DNA of 64,000 bases from Protea cynaroides (taxonomy: Eukaryota; Streptophyta; Magnoliopsida; Proteales; Proteaceae). Below are positions 47,331 through 57,967 of this stretch, piece by piece. The stretch covers positions 27,824,902 through 27,888,901 of the forward strand of contig CM053267.1 in NCBI GenBank assembly GCA_028583415.1, in the 5' to 3' direction. How positions within the stretch are numbered: position 1 is the stretch's first letter; each line of letters starts with the position of its first letter. The notes below the pieces were generated by a model, which was not told the DNA's origin, did no database searches, and saw nothing but the letters and a program-made list of their open reading frames with translations. The translations under genes and the position numbers were made by a program.

Positions 47331-47838
47331 CTGTAGGGATGATGTTGATGTTGAAACACGGATCCAAATTGACCAAAATAGCAGAGTGGCACTGTAGCAA
47401 CTCAGAGGTGAGAGACGAGTCGAAACGGGAGGGAAATAACAGAGAATGAACCCAGAATCGGATCTTAAAGGTTTGATTTTTGGTCTGAGGGTCGGACAAT
47501 TCGACCAGGACCATCGACCCTCGGGTCGACCCTCCCATCGACCCTCGGCTCTTGGGAATCTGACAGAAAACTCAGGGTTGGATACTGAGGGTCGGATACC
47601 AATCGACCCTCACATCGACCCTCAGCTCTCGGGAAGAACAGGTCATTCCCAGGGTCAGATACTGAGGGTCGGACATACCATCGACCCCCACCATCGACCC
47701 TGCATAGAAAAGAGTATTTTTCATAAAATGAGTTGGAAATTTTGGAATTTTACATCGGTTAACGTGCCTACATGAAGTATAAATGATTGTTTCACCTATT
47801 TTGATGATTTTCAGGCACCACCAATCTAGGAAGAAATT
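46895..47838. promoter_or_regulatory. Divergent region between antisense ORF and gag, with GGGTCG/CGACCC cluster
   Basis: The antisense ORF and gag point away from each other across 944 bp. At about 47485-47700, gagggtcgga and ccatcgaccct motifs alternate at least five times, the same motifs clustered in both LTRs (for example 43840-43975). A shared regulatory or structural role is inference. Confidence 0.5.
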
Positions 47839-49082
47839 ATGTCTGGACGTAGAGTAACCAGACAGAGCCGAAATGCAGTTCCACCACCACCACCTGTGGA
47901 GGAAACTAACCAGGATAATATATATGTACCAGAAAACCCAGATCAGGCAAATCCTACAAACTTGCCACCTCCACCACCAAAGTTAGCAACAGTGGTGATG
48001 AATTTAGCACAGCAGCTGCAACAGATGCAACACGCACAGGCTCAAACGCAAGTTGCAATGGGAATTATGTTCCAAGCCGCACATGCTACACCCATGCAGA
48101 CGAGATAAGCCAGTACAACACCGGTGGGTAACCACCCAGCACCTCAAACACCTCAACCACCAGCTGCACAGATTCCAGTACCAGGTCTGGAACCAGCTCA
48201 GGTTAACTATCAGTATCCACAACCCATGTTTGGGGCATACCCCCAAAATCAGCTGGATCACTCTCGACTGGTCGAGAGATTTCTAAAGATGAAGCCCAAG
48301 GAATTTAACGGTAAACCATCGGATCCGTTATGGCCAGCACATTGGATCGACGAGATGGAGAGAAACTTTCTTATGATGACTATCACTGAAGAAGAAAAAG
48401 TACTATCTGCCACCTTCATGCTAAAGGGTGACGAACATCATTGGTGGAAATCTACTAAGGCTTACCTATTGACCAAGCACGCCCTACTGACTTAGGCTAT
48501 ATATAAAGAAGCGTTCTTCGAGAAGTATTTTCCCCGAAGCTTCAGAGATTCTATGGAGAAGGAATTCCTGAGTTTATATCAGGGACAGATGTCCATGGAT
48601 GCATATCAACAACGTTACGAAGAGCTGTATTTCTTTGCACCACTCAGTATGCAGGAAGAAGACACTACGACCCGTAGGTTTGTCACGGGACTGAGGGAAA
48701 GTATCAGAGAGCACATTCTGGGCTTAGAAAAGAAGATATATAATGAAGCTGTCCAAATTGCTTGAGTCATAGAATCGAGCCAGAAGGAAAGCTACTTTCC
48801 ACGAAACGGAGGCATAAAAAAGGCCGGTCGGAAATGCCTATAACGGAGGGAACAACAAGACATTTAAACCCTTCCGTGCTCAAGGCTTTTCTTGCTGCAT
48901 CCAAGACTACCCCGTAACGCAACAGCAACCAAAGCCAAATTCAGAAGGTCCGAGATGTTACAACTGCAATCAAGTGGGACATATGATAAGGGAGTGTCCT
49001 AAGCCCAAGAAGCAAGTACATCAAGGACGAGTATATGCTGTTACATCCGAGGATGCTGCCGCATCACCCGATGTGGTCACAG
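47839..49082 (+). pseudogene. gag of the gypsy element
   Basis: It starts MSGRRVTRQSRN, followed by a Pro-rich stretch and the retrotransposon gag domain (about 48290-48760: FLKMKPKEFNGKPSDP, FMLKGDEHHWWKST, SFRDSMEKEFLSLYQG, RFVTGLRESIREHILG). A CCHC zinc knuckle (CYNCNQVGHMIREC, 48956-48997) closes it. In-frame stops occur at 48106, 48493 and 48763, and a frameshift lies between about 48810 and 48840. It encodes the structural protein of the particle in intact relatives; this copy is dead. Confidence 0.92.
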
Positions 49083-49151
49083 GTATGACTGAAATCTTTT
49101 TAGTTGTAATTACATTGTATGAGCATGTAGACTAAATAAAATAAATCACAG
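49083..49151 (+). other. Candidate 69-bp intron between gag zinc knuckle and protease
   Basis: The insert begins gtatga and ends aaatcacag, is AT-rich and has in-frame stops. Removing it joins ASPDVVTG to IVPINGV, the continuous sequence expected in this clade. cacaggtat is repeated at both borders, so a short insertion with duplication is the alternative. Confidence 0.55.
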
Positions 49152-49554
49152 GTATCGTACCTATAAATGGCGTACCCGCCAGAGTACTCTTTGATTCAGG
49201 AGCTACTCATTCCTTTATATCTGTGTCATTCGGAAAGAAATTGAATTTACCCATCAAAACATTGGACCACAAACTACTTGTACGGTCACCAATGGGGTTA
49301 GAAGTAGAATTAGAGAAAGGTTATGGACCATGTCCAGTTCTCATTGGCGAGAAAACCTTAGATGCAACCTTGATACAACTTGGGATGGCAGACTTTGACG
49401 TCATCTTGGGAATGGACTGGTTAGCTCGGCATTCTGCAAACCTATTATGTGCCGAAAAGAAGCTAACATTCAAAGACAAAGAAGGAACAAAATTCAGTTT
49501 TTCGGGAACCAAACTTCCCCGTAGATGCAAGCTTATACTCAAGATCGAAGGCTA
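49152..49554 (+). pseudogene. Aspartic protease domain of the gypsy element
   Basis: It contains the catalytic DSGATHSF at about 49195 and the flap/second-half motif FDVILGMDWL at about 49400. It is followed by stops and a frameshift before the reverse transcriptase. Confidence 0.92.
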
Positions 49555-49643
49555 AGAAGTGCCTTAAGAAGGGGGCAGTCGGGTATCTAGTATCAGTGGT
49601 CGACCTAACCAAGGAAACACCATGACTGGAAGATATTGATGTA

Positions 49644-50624
49644 GTGCGGGACTATTCCGACGTATTTTTGGAGGAACTACTAGGATTACCACCCGACCGA
49701 GCCACAGAGTTTGTGATAGATCTTATACCCGGAGCCGCACCAGTATCAAAAGCACCTTATAGAATGACTCCTACTGAACTGAAGGAATTGAAAGTGCAAC
49801 TACAAGAACTGCTGGACAAGGGTTATATTCGACCCAGTATATCACCATGGGGAGCACCGATATTATTCGTAAAGAAGAAGGACGGTAGCATTCGATTATG
49901 TATTGACTATCGGGAGTTGAATAAACTGACAATCAAGAATCGATATCCACTACCTCGGATCGATGACTTGTTCGATCAGTTGCAAGGAGCAAAGGTATTT
50001 TCTAAGATCGATCTTCGGTCAGGTTATCATCAGTTGAAGATTAAAGAGGGTGATATTCCAAAAACAACTTTCAGGACCAGATACGGACATTATGAGTTCT
50101 TGATCATGTCTTTCGGATTAACAAACGCACCAGCAACTTTCATGGAACTTATGAACCGGGTTTTCGACGACATGTTGGATACGTCGGTTATAGTATTCAT
50201 TGTTGATATATTAGTATATTCCAAGGACAAAGAAACCCATATCAAGAACCTAAACGCCGCCCTACAGCGTTTAAGGAAAGAGAAGTTATATGCCAAATTT
50301 ACCAATTGTGAGTTTTGGCTAAGTGAAGTTGCCTTCCTAGGCCATGTAGTATCCGCAGAAGGTATCAAAGTGGACCCCAGCAAGATCGAGGCTATTGTAA
50401 AGTGGGAAACACCAAATAGCGTTTCAGAAATTAGAAGTTTTCTGGGTCTCACCGATTATTATCGGAGATTCGTGGAAGACTATTCTCGGATTGCCGTACC
50501 TCTCACCAGTCTAACTAAGAAAGGGGAAAAGTTTGTGTGGACGGATAAATGTGAGAAGAGCTTCCAAACATTGAAGACCAGATTGATATCCGCTACGATT
50601 TTGACTATTCCTGTTCCAAGATAG
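49644..50624 (+). pseudogene. Reverse transcriptase domain of the gypsy element
   Basis: Conserved blocks in order: SPWGAPILFVKKKDG, LCIDYRELNKLTIKNRYPLP, FSKIDLRSGYHQL, FGLTNAPATF, the catalytic box, FLGHVVSAEG, FLGLTDYYRRF. In the catalytic box the usual FIDD reads FIVD (GAT to GTT near 50200), which removes one of the metal-binding aspartates. A TAG at 50622 separates it from RNase H in the same frame. Confidence 0.95.
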
Positions 50625-51153
50625 ATATTTACCTTATACACTGATGCGTCAGGATTGGGATTAGGATGTGTGCTTATGCAAGGAGAGCAAGTAATTGCTT
50701 ATGCCTCAAGACAGTTAAAGATACATGAGAAAAACTATCCCACTCATGATCTGGAGTTAGCGACAGTAGTACATGCTGTCAAGATATGGAGACATTACCT
50801 ATACGGAGAGAAATTTCAGATTAAGTCGGACCATAAAAGTCTTAGTTATTTATTTAATCAGAAGGAATTGAATATGAAACAAAGAAGATGGCTGGAACTA
50901 TTGAAGGACTATGATTGTGATATCCAGTATCATCCGGGGAAAGCTAATGTAGTAGCAGATGCATTGAGCAGAAAGGCAATGATAAAATCTCAAGGAGAGG
51001 TTAGTACAACCGCAGCAATGTGTACTACCGGAATGGTATTCAATCACGGCAATGAGCAGTATGTGATAGATACAACATATGGATCAGCCAAACAAGGGTT
51101 TATTCATCGATTTTCAAATATGTTCGCTGCATTGAAAATTATACCAGATATAA
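50625..51153 (+). pseudogene. RNase H domain of the gypsy element
   Basis: YTDASGLGLGCVL, ASRQLKIHEKNYPTHDLEL and the IKSDHKSL motif, then the linker QYHPGKANVVADALSR. It is in frame with the reverse transcriptase except for one stop. Confidence 0.92.
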
Positions 51154-52330
51154 ATGGATGAATTGAAGACAGCTATCAAATTAGATCCTTATCTGAGAAC
51201 AGTACAAGAAGATATCGAGAAAGGTAGGACTAATCCTGAGTTCACCTTGGACGAAGAGAAAGTACTGAAATATAAAGGAAGAATATGTGTACCTGAAACA
51301 GAAAGTGTGGACATTAGACACCGACTGATGAAAGAAGCCCATACCACCATCTATTCGATACATCCGGGAAGTACAAAAATGTATCATGATTTAAAGAAAC
51401 TGTATTGGTGGAGAGGAATGAAAGCAGATGTAGCTAAGTTCGTGTCTCAATGCCTAAATTGTCAGAAAGTAAAAGTTGAACGACAACGACCCGCAGGACT
51501 GTTACAACCGTTACCGGAACCAGCATTGAAATGGGACTGCATCACTATGGACTTCGTCACGGGATTACCACTGACTCCTCGAGTAGTTGACGCAGTTTGG
51601 GTGATTGTAGACCATTTGACTAAAACAGCTCGCTTCATACCAATACGATCGCAGTACACACTGGAAAGGTTAGCAAAGCTGTATGTGGATAATATTGTTC
51701 GATTACACGGTGTATCAGAAATCATTGTGTCCAATAGAGATCCACGATTTACTTCCAAGTTTTGGGAGGGATTGCAAAAGGCTATGGGTACAACATTGAA
51801 GTTCAGTTCCGCATTCCATCCACAGACAGATGGACAGTCAGAGCGTACAATCCAGATTCTAAAAGATATGCTACGAGCATGTGTAATTGACTTCAAGGGA
51901 TCATGGGATGAAAGATTACCACTGATCGAGTTCGCTTTTAAGTTCGCTATATACGATGTCACCTTATAACAATGGAGGTCGATCCTTTGTTTTGGAATTA
52001 GTGGGGAGCGGTATTGTTGGACCGGGTAGTTGACATATGTCGGGGGGTGGGGTTTGGGGGGGGGGGGGGGGGGGACCTTATCGAAGCAAGCGGATACTCG
52101 CGAGAGATCTTGGGTAGAAAGTGTCGAACTCCTTTGTTTTGGAATTAAGTGGGAGAACGTAGTATTGTTGGACCGGAAGTTGTTGAAGTGACTTGTCGAG
52201 TGGTCGACATTATCGAGGAAAGAGTGAGAACAGCTTAGAACCGTCAGAAGCAATATGCAGATACTCGACGCAGAGATCTTAAGTTTACCATAGGTGATAA
52301 AGTATTCTTGAAGGTATCGCCTATGTGAGG
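51154..52330 (+). pseudogene. Integrase domain of the gypsy element, rearranged
   Basis: The HHCC zinc finger (HTTIYSIHPG ... CLNCQ) and catalytic core are recognisable. The first Asp (TMDFVTGLP) and the Glu (TDGQSER) are present, but the second Asp motif reads SNRDPRF where SDRD is usual. After about 51955 the sequence is scrambled: a G-run of 19 (52056-52074) and a duplicated phrase cctttgttttggaatta (51984, 52131). The GPF/GPY-type tail resumes after about 52200 with a TGA at 52326. Confidence 0.9.
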
Positions 52331-52331
52331 A

Positions 52332-52763
52332 TTGAAAAGGTTCAGACAGAAAGGGAAACTAAGTCCAAGATATGTCGGGCTGTATGAGATTTTAGCTAAG
52401 CGTGGGAAAGTGGCTTATCAGTTAGCACTACCACCATCTATGTCAAGTGTGCATGATGTATTTCATATTTCCCTATTGAAGAAGTATGTCAAGGATCCAA
52501 CGCACGTGTTGACAGTAGATTTACCGGAATTGACTGATGATTTGACCTTTGAAGATACACCAACTGAAATCACCAGCCGAAAAGTTCAACGTCTATGCAA
52601 CCAAGATATCTATTATGTTAAGGTCACATGGAAAAGTAGAGACATGGAAGAAATTACATGGGAAGAAGAAAATGCTATGCGAAAGCAATACCCTCACTTA
52701 TTTGATTCAGAAGGTACGAACAATTTTGAGGACGAAATTTTTATAAGTAGGGGGGAGTTGTAA
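52332..52763 (+). pseudogene. Integrase C-terminus with chromodomain-like tail
   Basis: LSPRYVGLYEIL, YQLALPPSMSSVHDVFHIS and then PTEITSRKVQ ... YVKVTWKSRDMEEITWEEE, the Tekay/Del-type chromodomain region that in relatives directs integration to heterochromatin. The stop codon TAA at 52761 lies inside the first bases of the 3' LTR. Confidence 0.92.
52745..52758 (+). promoter_or_regulatory. Polypurine tract
   Basis: aagtaggggggagt stands directly before the 3' LTR, the expected place for plus-strand priming. It overlaps the last codons of pol. Confidence 0.85.
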
Positions 52764-55013
52764 GACCCGTATCAAACTAACCCGGTCTTATCACCTTGAA
52801 CCAGGTTTACCCATCATGGTTGAGTCAAATGGACCAAGGGTGTGAAGGAGATCATGATCCCAGGTATCAAATCGACCTTAAAACACTAAATTTAAGGGGA
52901 GGGTCGCATACCCAACAAAGGAGGGTCGGACCCCCCAAGACAAAAAGTCAGACCCTTAGTTTTATAGGGAGGGTCGGACACCTTAGGAACCCTAGGGTTG
53001 ACGGGATCATTGACCCTCCCATCGACCCTCAGTTGCCGCCGAAACTGAAATTAGGAAATTTCTTAATTTTTGATTTGGATTCTTTCCTAATCTCAAAGGG
53101 ACTTATTTTAGGATGTTTCTACTTTATTTAAAGGACGTCCCTAATCCTCTTTCACTCATTTTTTGAATTGAGAGAAAGAGAAGAGAAGGAAAAGGAGAAA
53201 AAGAGAAGCAAGGAAAAAAAGATAGCAAAAAGGAAAAGAGTTGTAGAGAGGGAGTAATCTTCTCAGGTATGGATACTAATTCCATGAGTTTCTACAGACC
53301 TTAGGTTAGATAATGATGAGAGTATGATCCTAAAGAAACCTAAACCATCAACCCATGGTTAGGTTTTCATAGAAAACTATGGGAGAATACGTGAAAGCTA
53401 TCTAGGTGGATGATTCATGGTTCTAGACCATGGAATGAATGTTGAATGGACTGTAGGAGAAAGCTATGGGACCCCAAACACGAAGGATGGACTAAAAGGA
53501 GGGAAATTGACAAAAATCCACCGAGGGTCGCACAGAGGGTCGATGACCATCCGACCCTATGTGATCCTGAGGATCGACCCTCAGTGTTCGGGAAGTCCAG
53601 ATTGGGGAGGGTCGCACCCAGGGTCGATCATGACTCCGACCCTCAGTTAACAGAATGGTTTTAAAATTCTGAATAAATTCTAATTAAATTTTATCTGCTT
53701 TGTTAGATCTTCTAACAATATAATAACATTATAAAGGTGATTCCAAAGCTTGGAAGAGTATCTATTAGCAAGCTAAGGTGAGGGAATAAGACCTAAACTA
53801 ACTTGTTAATAATAAACTGTTTTACTTCTTGAGTCCAATGCCATATTGATTCTATGTGTGTATGCTTGTGTGTGCATTCAACATGCCATCCAATATTTCT
53901 ATTAATTGTTCATGCATATTTACTTTACTGCTTATAACATGATGATGATGATGATGATAGGAATAGGCATGTGAATGTTTGTGTTTGGCCAGTGTATATG
54001 GTAAGGGTAGGGATGGTATCAATCGGTACAACCATGACCGTTCATCATGGGGTGTATATTGTGTCATGGTCTACTCAAGTCATGTCCACTGATGTCGTCG
54101 TATCGCCATTACCTTAGCAGAACTATTATGTCGTAGAGCATCAGGGGAGGTGGTCTCGGTCCTTGTAGTCTTTGACTCTACCGGGGGGCCTTAGCTCTAT
54201 CTCTATGGATGTTCTGAGGGATGCTGGGGTGAGGCCTTGGATACACTGTTTGGCATTAGGATTGGTTAGTTGCGAGCCCAGTTTGCAACCCTAGCCAGCA
54301 AGGGTTTATTTGTTGGTATGGTATCAATCGGCACAGCCATGCCGTTTTCATGGGATGTATATTGTGCCATTTTGGGTGCTGCGGGCGACAGTGCAGGAGT
54401 CATTGGGCGTATCCACACACTTGTGTATAGAGGTGCGGTGGCCACCTTTCCTTTCTATAGCACAGTGCAAACTTTAAACCGGACCAAAGACATAAATTGA
54501 TTGCATGCATATGTATTGTTGCATTGTTTTGTTTTGCTCACTGAGCCATGATGTGTGCTCACCCTTCGACGTCGAATATTTTTAGTTGATGATGCAGGTT
54601 TAACCATTGAAGACTATATAAATGCTCCAGAGTACGGGAACGTTGCAGCGATGGTAGCTGAAGATGAAGTGGATACACATGACATCTCTTGCGAGTGCAA
54701 CTCATGTGTATTCGATTAGATTTTTTTTAGTTTTATTTATTTGGATTATTAAAGACATGTATTTGATATTTATTTATTTATGTCTTAGTGGATACAAAAT
54801 AATTTGTTATTTAAATATTAATATCACAATAGATTCTCAGTTCATTTTATTATAAGACTTCCGCTATTTGTTTTATTTACTCTGATTATTGATGTGGATG
54901 TATGGAGTTCAGATAACAAGGATATAGCCTACTCGAGATATATCCTGGTTGAACCGTTGGTTTGTTAGCGGTTCATCACACCATTCTGAATAGTACGGAA
55001 TTGGGGTGTGACA
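52759..55013 (+). repeat. 3' LTR of the gypsy element
   Basis: 2255 bp, same ends and order of landmarks as the 5' LTR. Compared with it, one cctcc-gacccta stretch near 53637 is missing and atat is duplicated near 54940. Confidence 0.95.
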
Positions 55014-55018
55014 CACAC

Positions 55019-55205
55019 TCCTCTCCACTTATTGTCCACATCACCAGTGGGGCCCACAGATAGTCTCTCTCATCAAACTTGGCCCATTTGCCAACAATTA
55101 CAATACAAAGTCCGACAAAGCTCCTATTGGTGGCTAGCTAAGGATTTCACTAAAACCTTCAAGAGTTGCTCTAATGGTAAATCTCTAAATGAAGGAGATC
55201 TGAGA

Positions 55206-55255
<50 letters not shown>

Positions 55256-55589
55256 AAATCCCAGATTAGGAAATTGTTGAGAGATGGAGATAGATAAGGA
55301 GGAGGAGATAATCCTAACAATTAGGATTAATGGAAATTTTTGTAAACACAAATCAGAGGCGTGGGGAAGAGAACATGTAACCCTTTATCTATATTATTAG
55401 TGAAAATATGTTTTCATTTCTTCGCTTGACATATATATATACTTTTCATTTCATTTTATTTTTCTGCATCATGAATATGGTTTGATTTCTACATCCAAAT
55501 GTGAGACCTAAGATATATCCATAAAACTACTATAGTTGTTCATGTTGCCCGTAATAGTTGCTCTGCTAGAACATAGAGAACTGCACACT
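55019..55589. other. Sequence right of the gypsy element
   Basis: It continues the unclassified sequence left of the element; a (GA)n run lies at 55212-55252. cacatcaccagtggggcccac here resembles cacatcatcagtggggcccac just left of the element. No gene. Confidence 0.5.
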
Positions 55590-56770
55590 TAGGGGGTGTT
55601 TGGTAACACTCCAGAAGTTGGATTCTGACTTCTGAAGTATAAATAGAGTAGAAGCTTGTTTGGTAACCCGGTTTAGACTTCTGGAGAATCCATGAGTGAA
55701 CCGGCTCCAAATGAGCTCTAGAATCCAATTTTTTGGAGCATCAAATAGATGCTTTTCGACTTCAGAGCATAATTTTGGAGTAAAAATCACCCCACACCAC
55801 TACTACCACCAACTAACACCACCAACACCACAACCCACCAGCCACCAGCCACCACCGCCACCACCTTCCACCACCCATTGCCGCCACCACCACCACCACC
55901 ACCACTACACTGCCACCATCCACCGCCACCACCCACCGCCACCACTACCCACCACCACCACCCACCGTTACCACTACCCACCACCACCACCACCACCATC
56001 CTCAATCACCACCCACCGCCACCTACCATCACCACCACCACTAACCACCGGCCACCAACCACCGCCACCACCACCCACCGCCACCACCACCAGCCACCAA
56101 CCACCGCCTCCACCACCTACCACCACCACCAACTATCATCCACCACCACCGCCACCACCACCACCCCTCGTCGTCACCACCACCAACCACCCACCACCCA
56201 CCACTGCCACCACCATCACTACCACCCACCGCCGCCGCCACCACCACCATCCTCAATCAACACCCACCGCCACCTACTATCGCCACCACCACCAGCCACC
56301 AACCACCACCACCACCACCACCGCTACCACCACCCCCCGTCGCCACCGCCACCAACCACCCACCACCGCCACCACCATCAACTACCACCCACCACCACCT
56401 ACCATCGCCACCACCACTAGCCACCAACCACCGCCACCACCACCCACCACCACCACCAACTATCACCCACCACCACTGCCACCACCATCCACTACCACCC
56501 ACCACCACCGCCATCACCCTCCACCACCACCACCCACCCACTGCCACCCTTCACCACCACCTCCCACCCACCACCACCGTCACCAACCATCACCACTCAC
56601 CACTAGTGCCACCATCCGTCACCTCCCACCACTACTCTGGAGTCCATGACTAAATTAGGTTAACAAACATGTTTCTACGCCCTCATACTGTTGAATCCTT
56701 TTAAAGTTGGAGTAGAAATTTGAACTAGAAGTAAGAATCCCAGAGTTGAAGTTTTATCAAACAGTCCCTT
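55590..56770. mobile_element. TIR-like (hAT-type?) non-autonomous element with (CCA)n core
   Basis: Left end ttagggggtgtttggtaac; inverted right end ttaagggactgtttgataa; ends contain cttctggag/ctccaga-type text that also pairs. AGGG-TGTTTGG termini are usual for plant hAT MITEs. I see no 8-bp target duplication, so this is tentative. Confidence 0.45.
55785..56640. repeat. (CCA)n-like tract, about 850 bp, almost without G on the plus strand
   Basis: CCACCACCACC-type sequence with ccgcca, caacca and ccatca variants. All long ORFs on both strands (Pro/His/Thr or Gly/Trp/Val) are artefacts of the repeat. Confidence 0.95.
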
Positions 56771-57170
56771 AAAGAAGAGTGAGAAATAAAATCCTAATCT
56801 AATATTAAAGGGAAAAAATAGTATTAGAGAGAAAAACTTAATACATATTGACCTAATGCTATATTAGTTAGACCAAAATACAGGTATCAAAAGCTTAAAA
56901 TCTAATGAGTTTACCAAAATTACAACAATGTCACTATAAGCGTGAGATTACTATAAGGGATATGATTCCCCATGTCGCTGGAGTGGAGAGCATTTCCCAC
57001 ATGGCAACAATGGGGATGTGGGAAATGTTTCATCAATAGAGGACTCACATGGTCAAGGAGAAGAGAGATTGTGAAAGAGCATGGAAATCTGTCATGTCAG
57101 GAGTGTTTTCCCTTACTCTAAATATGCCAAAGAAGAAGGGGAAAAAAAAAAAAAACTAATATAAAACAAA

Positions 57171-57501
57171 CCCTACAAAAAATTAGTTTTTTTGCGACAG
57201 TAAAAAACTGTCACAAAAAAATATCCCATGATATATGATTTTTATCCATCGTAGCATCATTGTTTATAAAAAAAGTAGTTTTACGATGGTGCCAATAGAC
57301 CGTCATTAATAGGTTGCTTTATACAAAGTAGCAAAAAAAACGTTACTTTTATACGACAAAATGATCCTGTAGTTTGAATATCTATTTGATGAAATTAAGT
57401 TACAATCGTTAAAATACTATTTTTTGTGACGGAATAACATTTGCGACGGATAAATATTACCGTCTCTAAAAGTTATATTAAGTTACCCATTCCTCGTAGT
57501 A
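57171..57501. mobile_element. Mini-CACTA (non-autonomous) element
   Basis: Left end ccctacaaaaaattag and inverted right end tactacgaggaatggg both resemble CACTAC(A/G)A. Inside are inverted units ttttgcgacagt, gtgacggaat, ccgtctctaaaa. No coding sequence. Target duplication unclear. Confidence 0.55.
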
Positions 57502-57967
57502 TAGCCTAATCTAATGTATTTACACCCCCCCCAAAAAAAAAAAAAAATTCCTAATCTAATGTCATTATTTAGAACATTTTTACAAGTACACACAAGTGAA
57601 ATAAAACAAAAGTTTACCCCTATTGAAAAATGGTTGAAAAAATAAAGTTACAAATTATTTGACACCTTAATAATGTCAACAAGTGTTATAAAAAAATGTC
57701 AATAAGATTATTCTCAGTGTACTAGGTATGCTATGGCACCAATATAAAGTTTTTGATCAGTTTAAGGCACTGGAAGTGTGGCAGAAAAGAAGTTTGAATG
57801 TAAGATCAAGCTCTTCAGATCTAAAGCCCTAATATCAGAAGTTAGGATCTTAGCATATCTTTTTAAATGGAAACTTTGGCATATCTTCTTCCCAACCCTT
57901 GATTGAGGTCTGTAGAACGGTGTTGGAGGGGTCCTCCATAGGTGTGATAGCAACAATCAACAGAACT
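57502..57967. other. AT-rich spacer
   Basis: Nothing recognisable. It probably includes the truncated downstream part of the Tat-like element. Confidence 0.4.

Larger units (their letters stand above)
43070..55013 (+). mobile_element. Ty3/gypsy LTR retrotransposon, Tekay/Del-like chromovirus, degenerate but structurally complete
   Basis: Two direct LTRs of about 2.26 kb flank an internal region with an initiator-Met-tRNA PBS, gag, protease, reverse transcriptase, RNase H, integrase, a C-terminal chromodomain-like tail and a polypurine tract. The 5-bp target duplication cacac is perfect (43065-43069, 55014-55018). The TGTAAGACCC...GGGGTGTGACA ends and the integrase tail are as in the Tekay/Del clade. 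Unusually, an antisense ORF of about 400 codons lies between the 5' LTR and gag. Gag-pol has many stops and frameshifts, a lost RT catalytic aspartate and a lost integrase aspartate, so it cannot transpose on its own. A solo LTR of the same family is at 23585. Confidence 0.95.

Noticed and set aside
55696..56649. 317-codon Pro/His/Thr-rich ORF
   Set aside because: It reads the (CCA)n tract; all frames on both strands are open, so openness carries no information.
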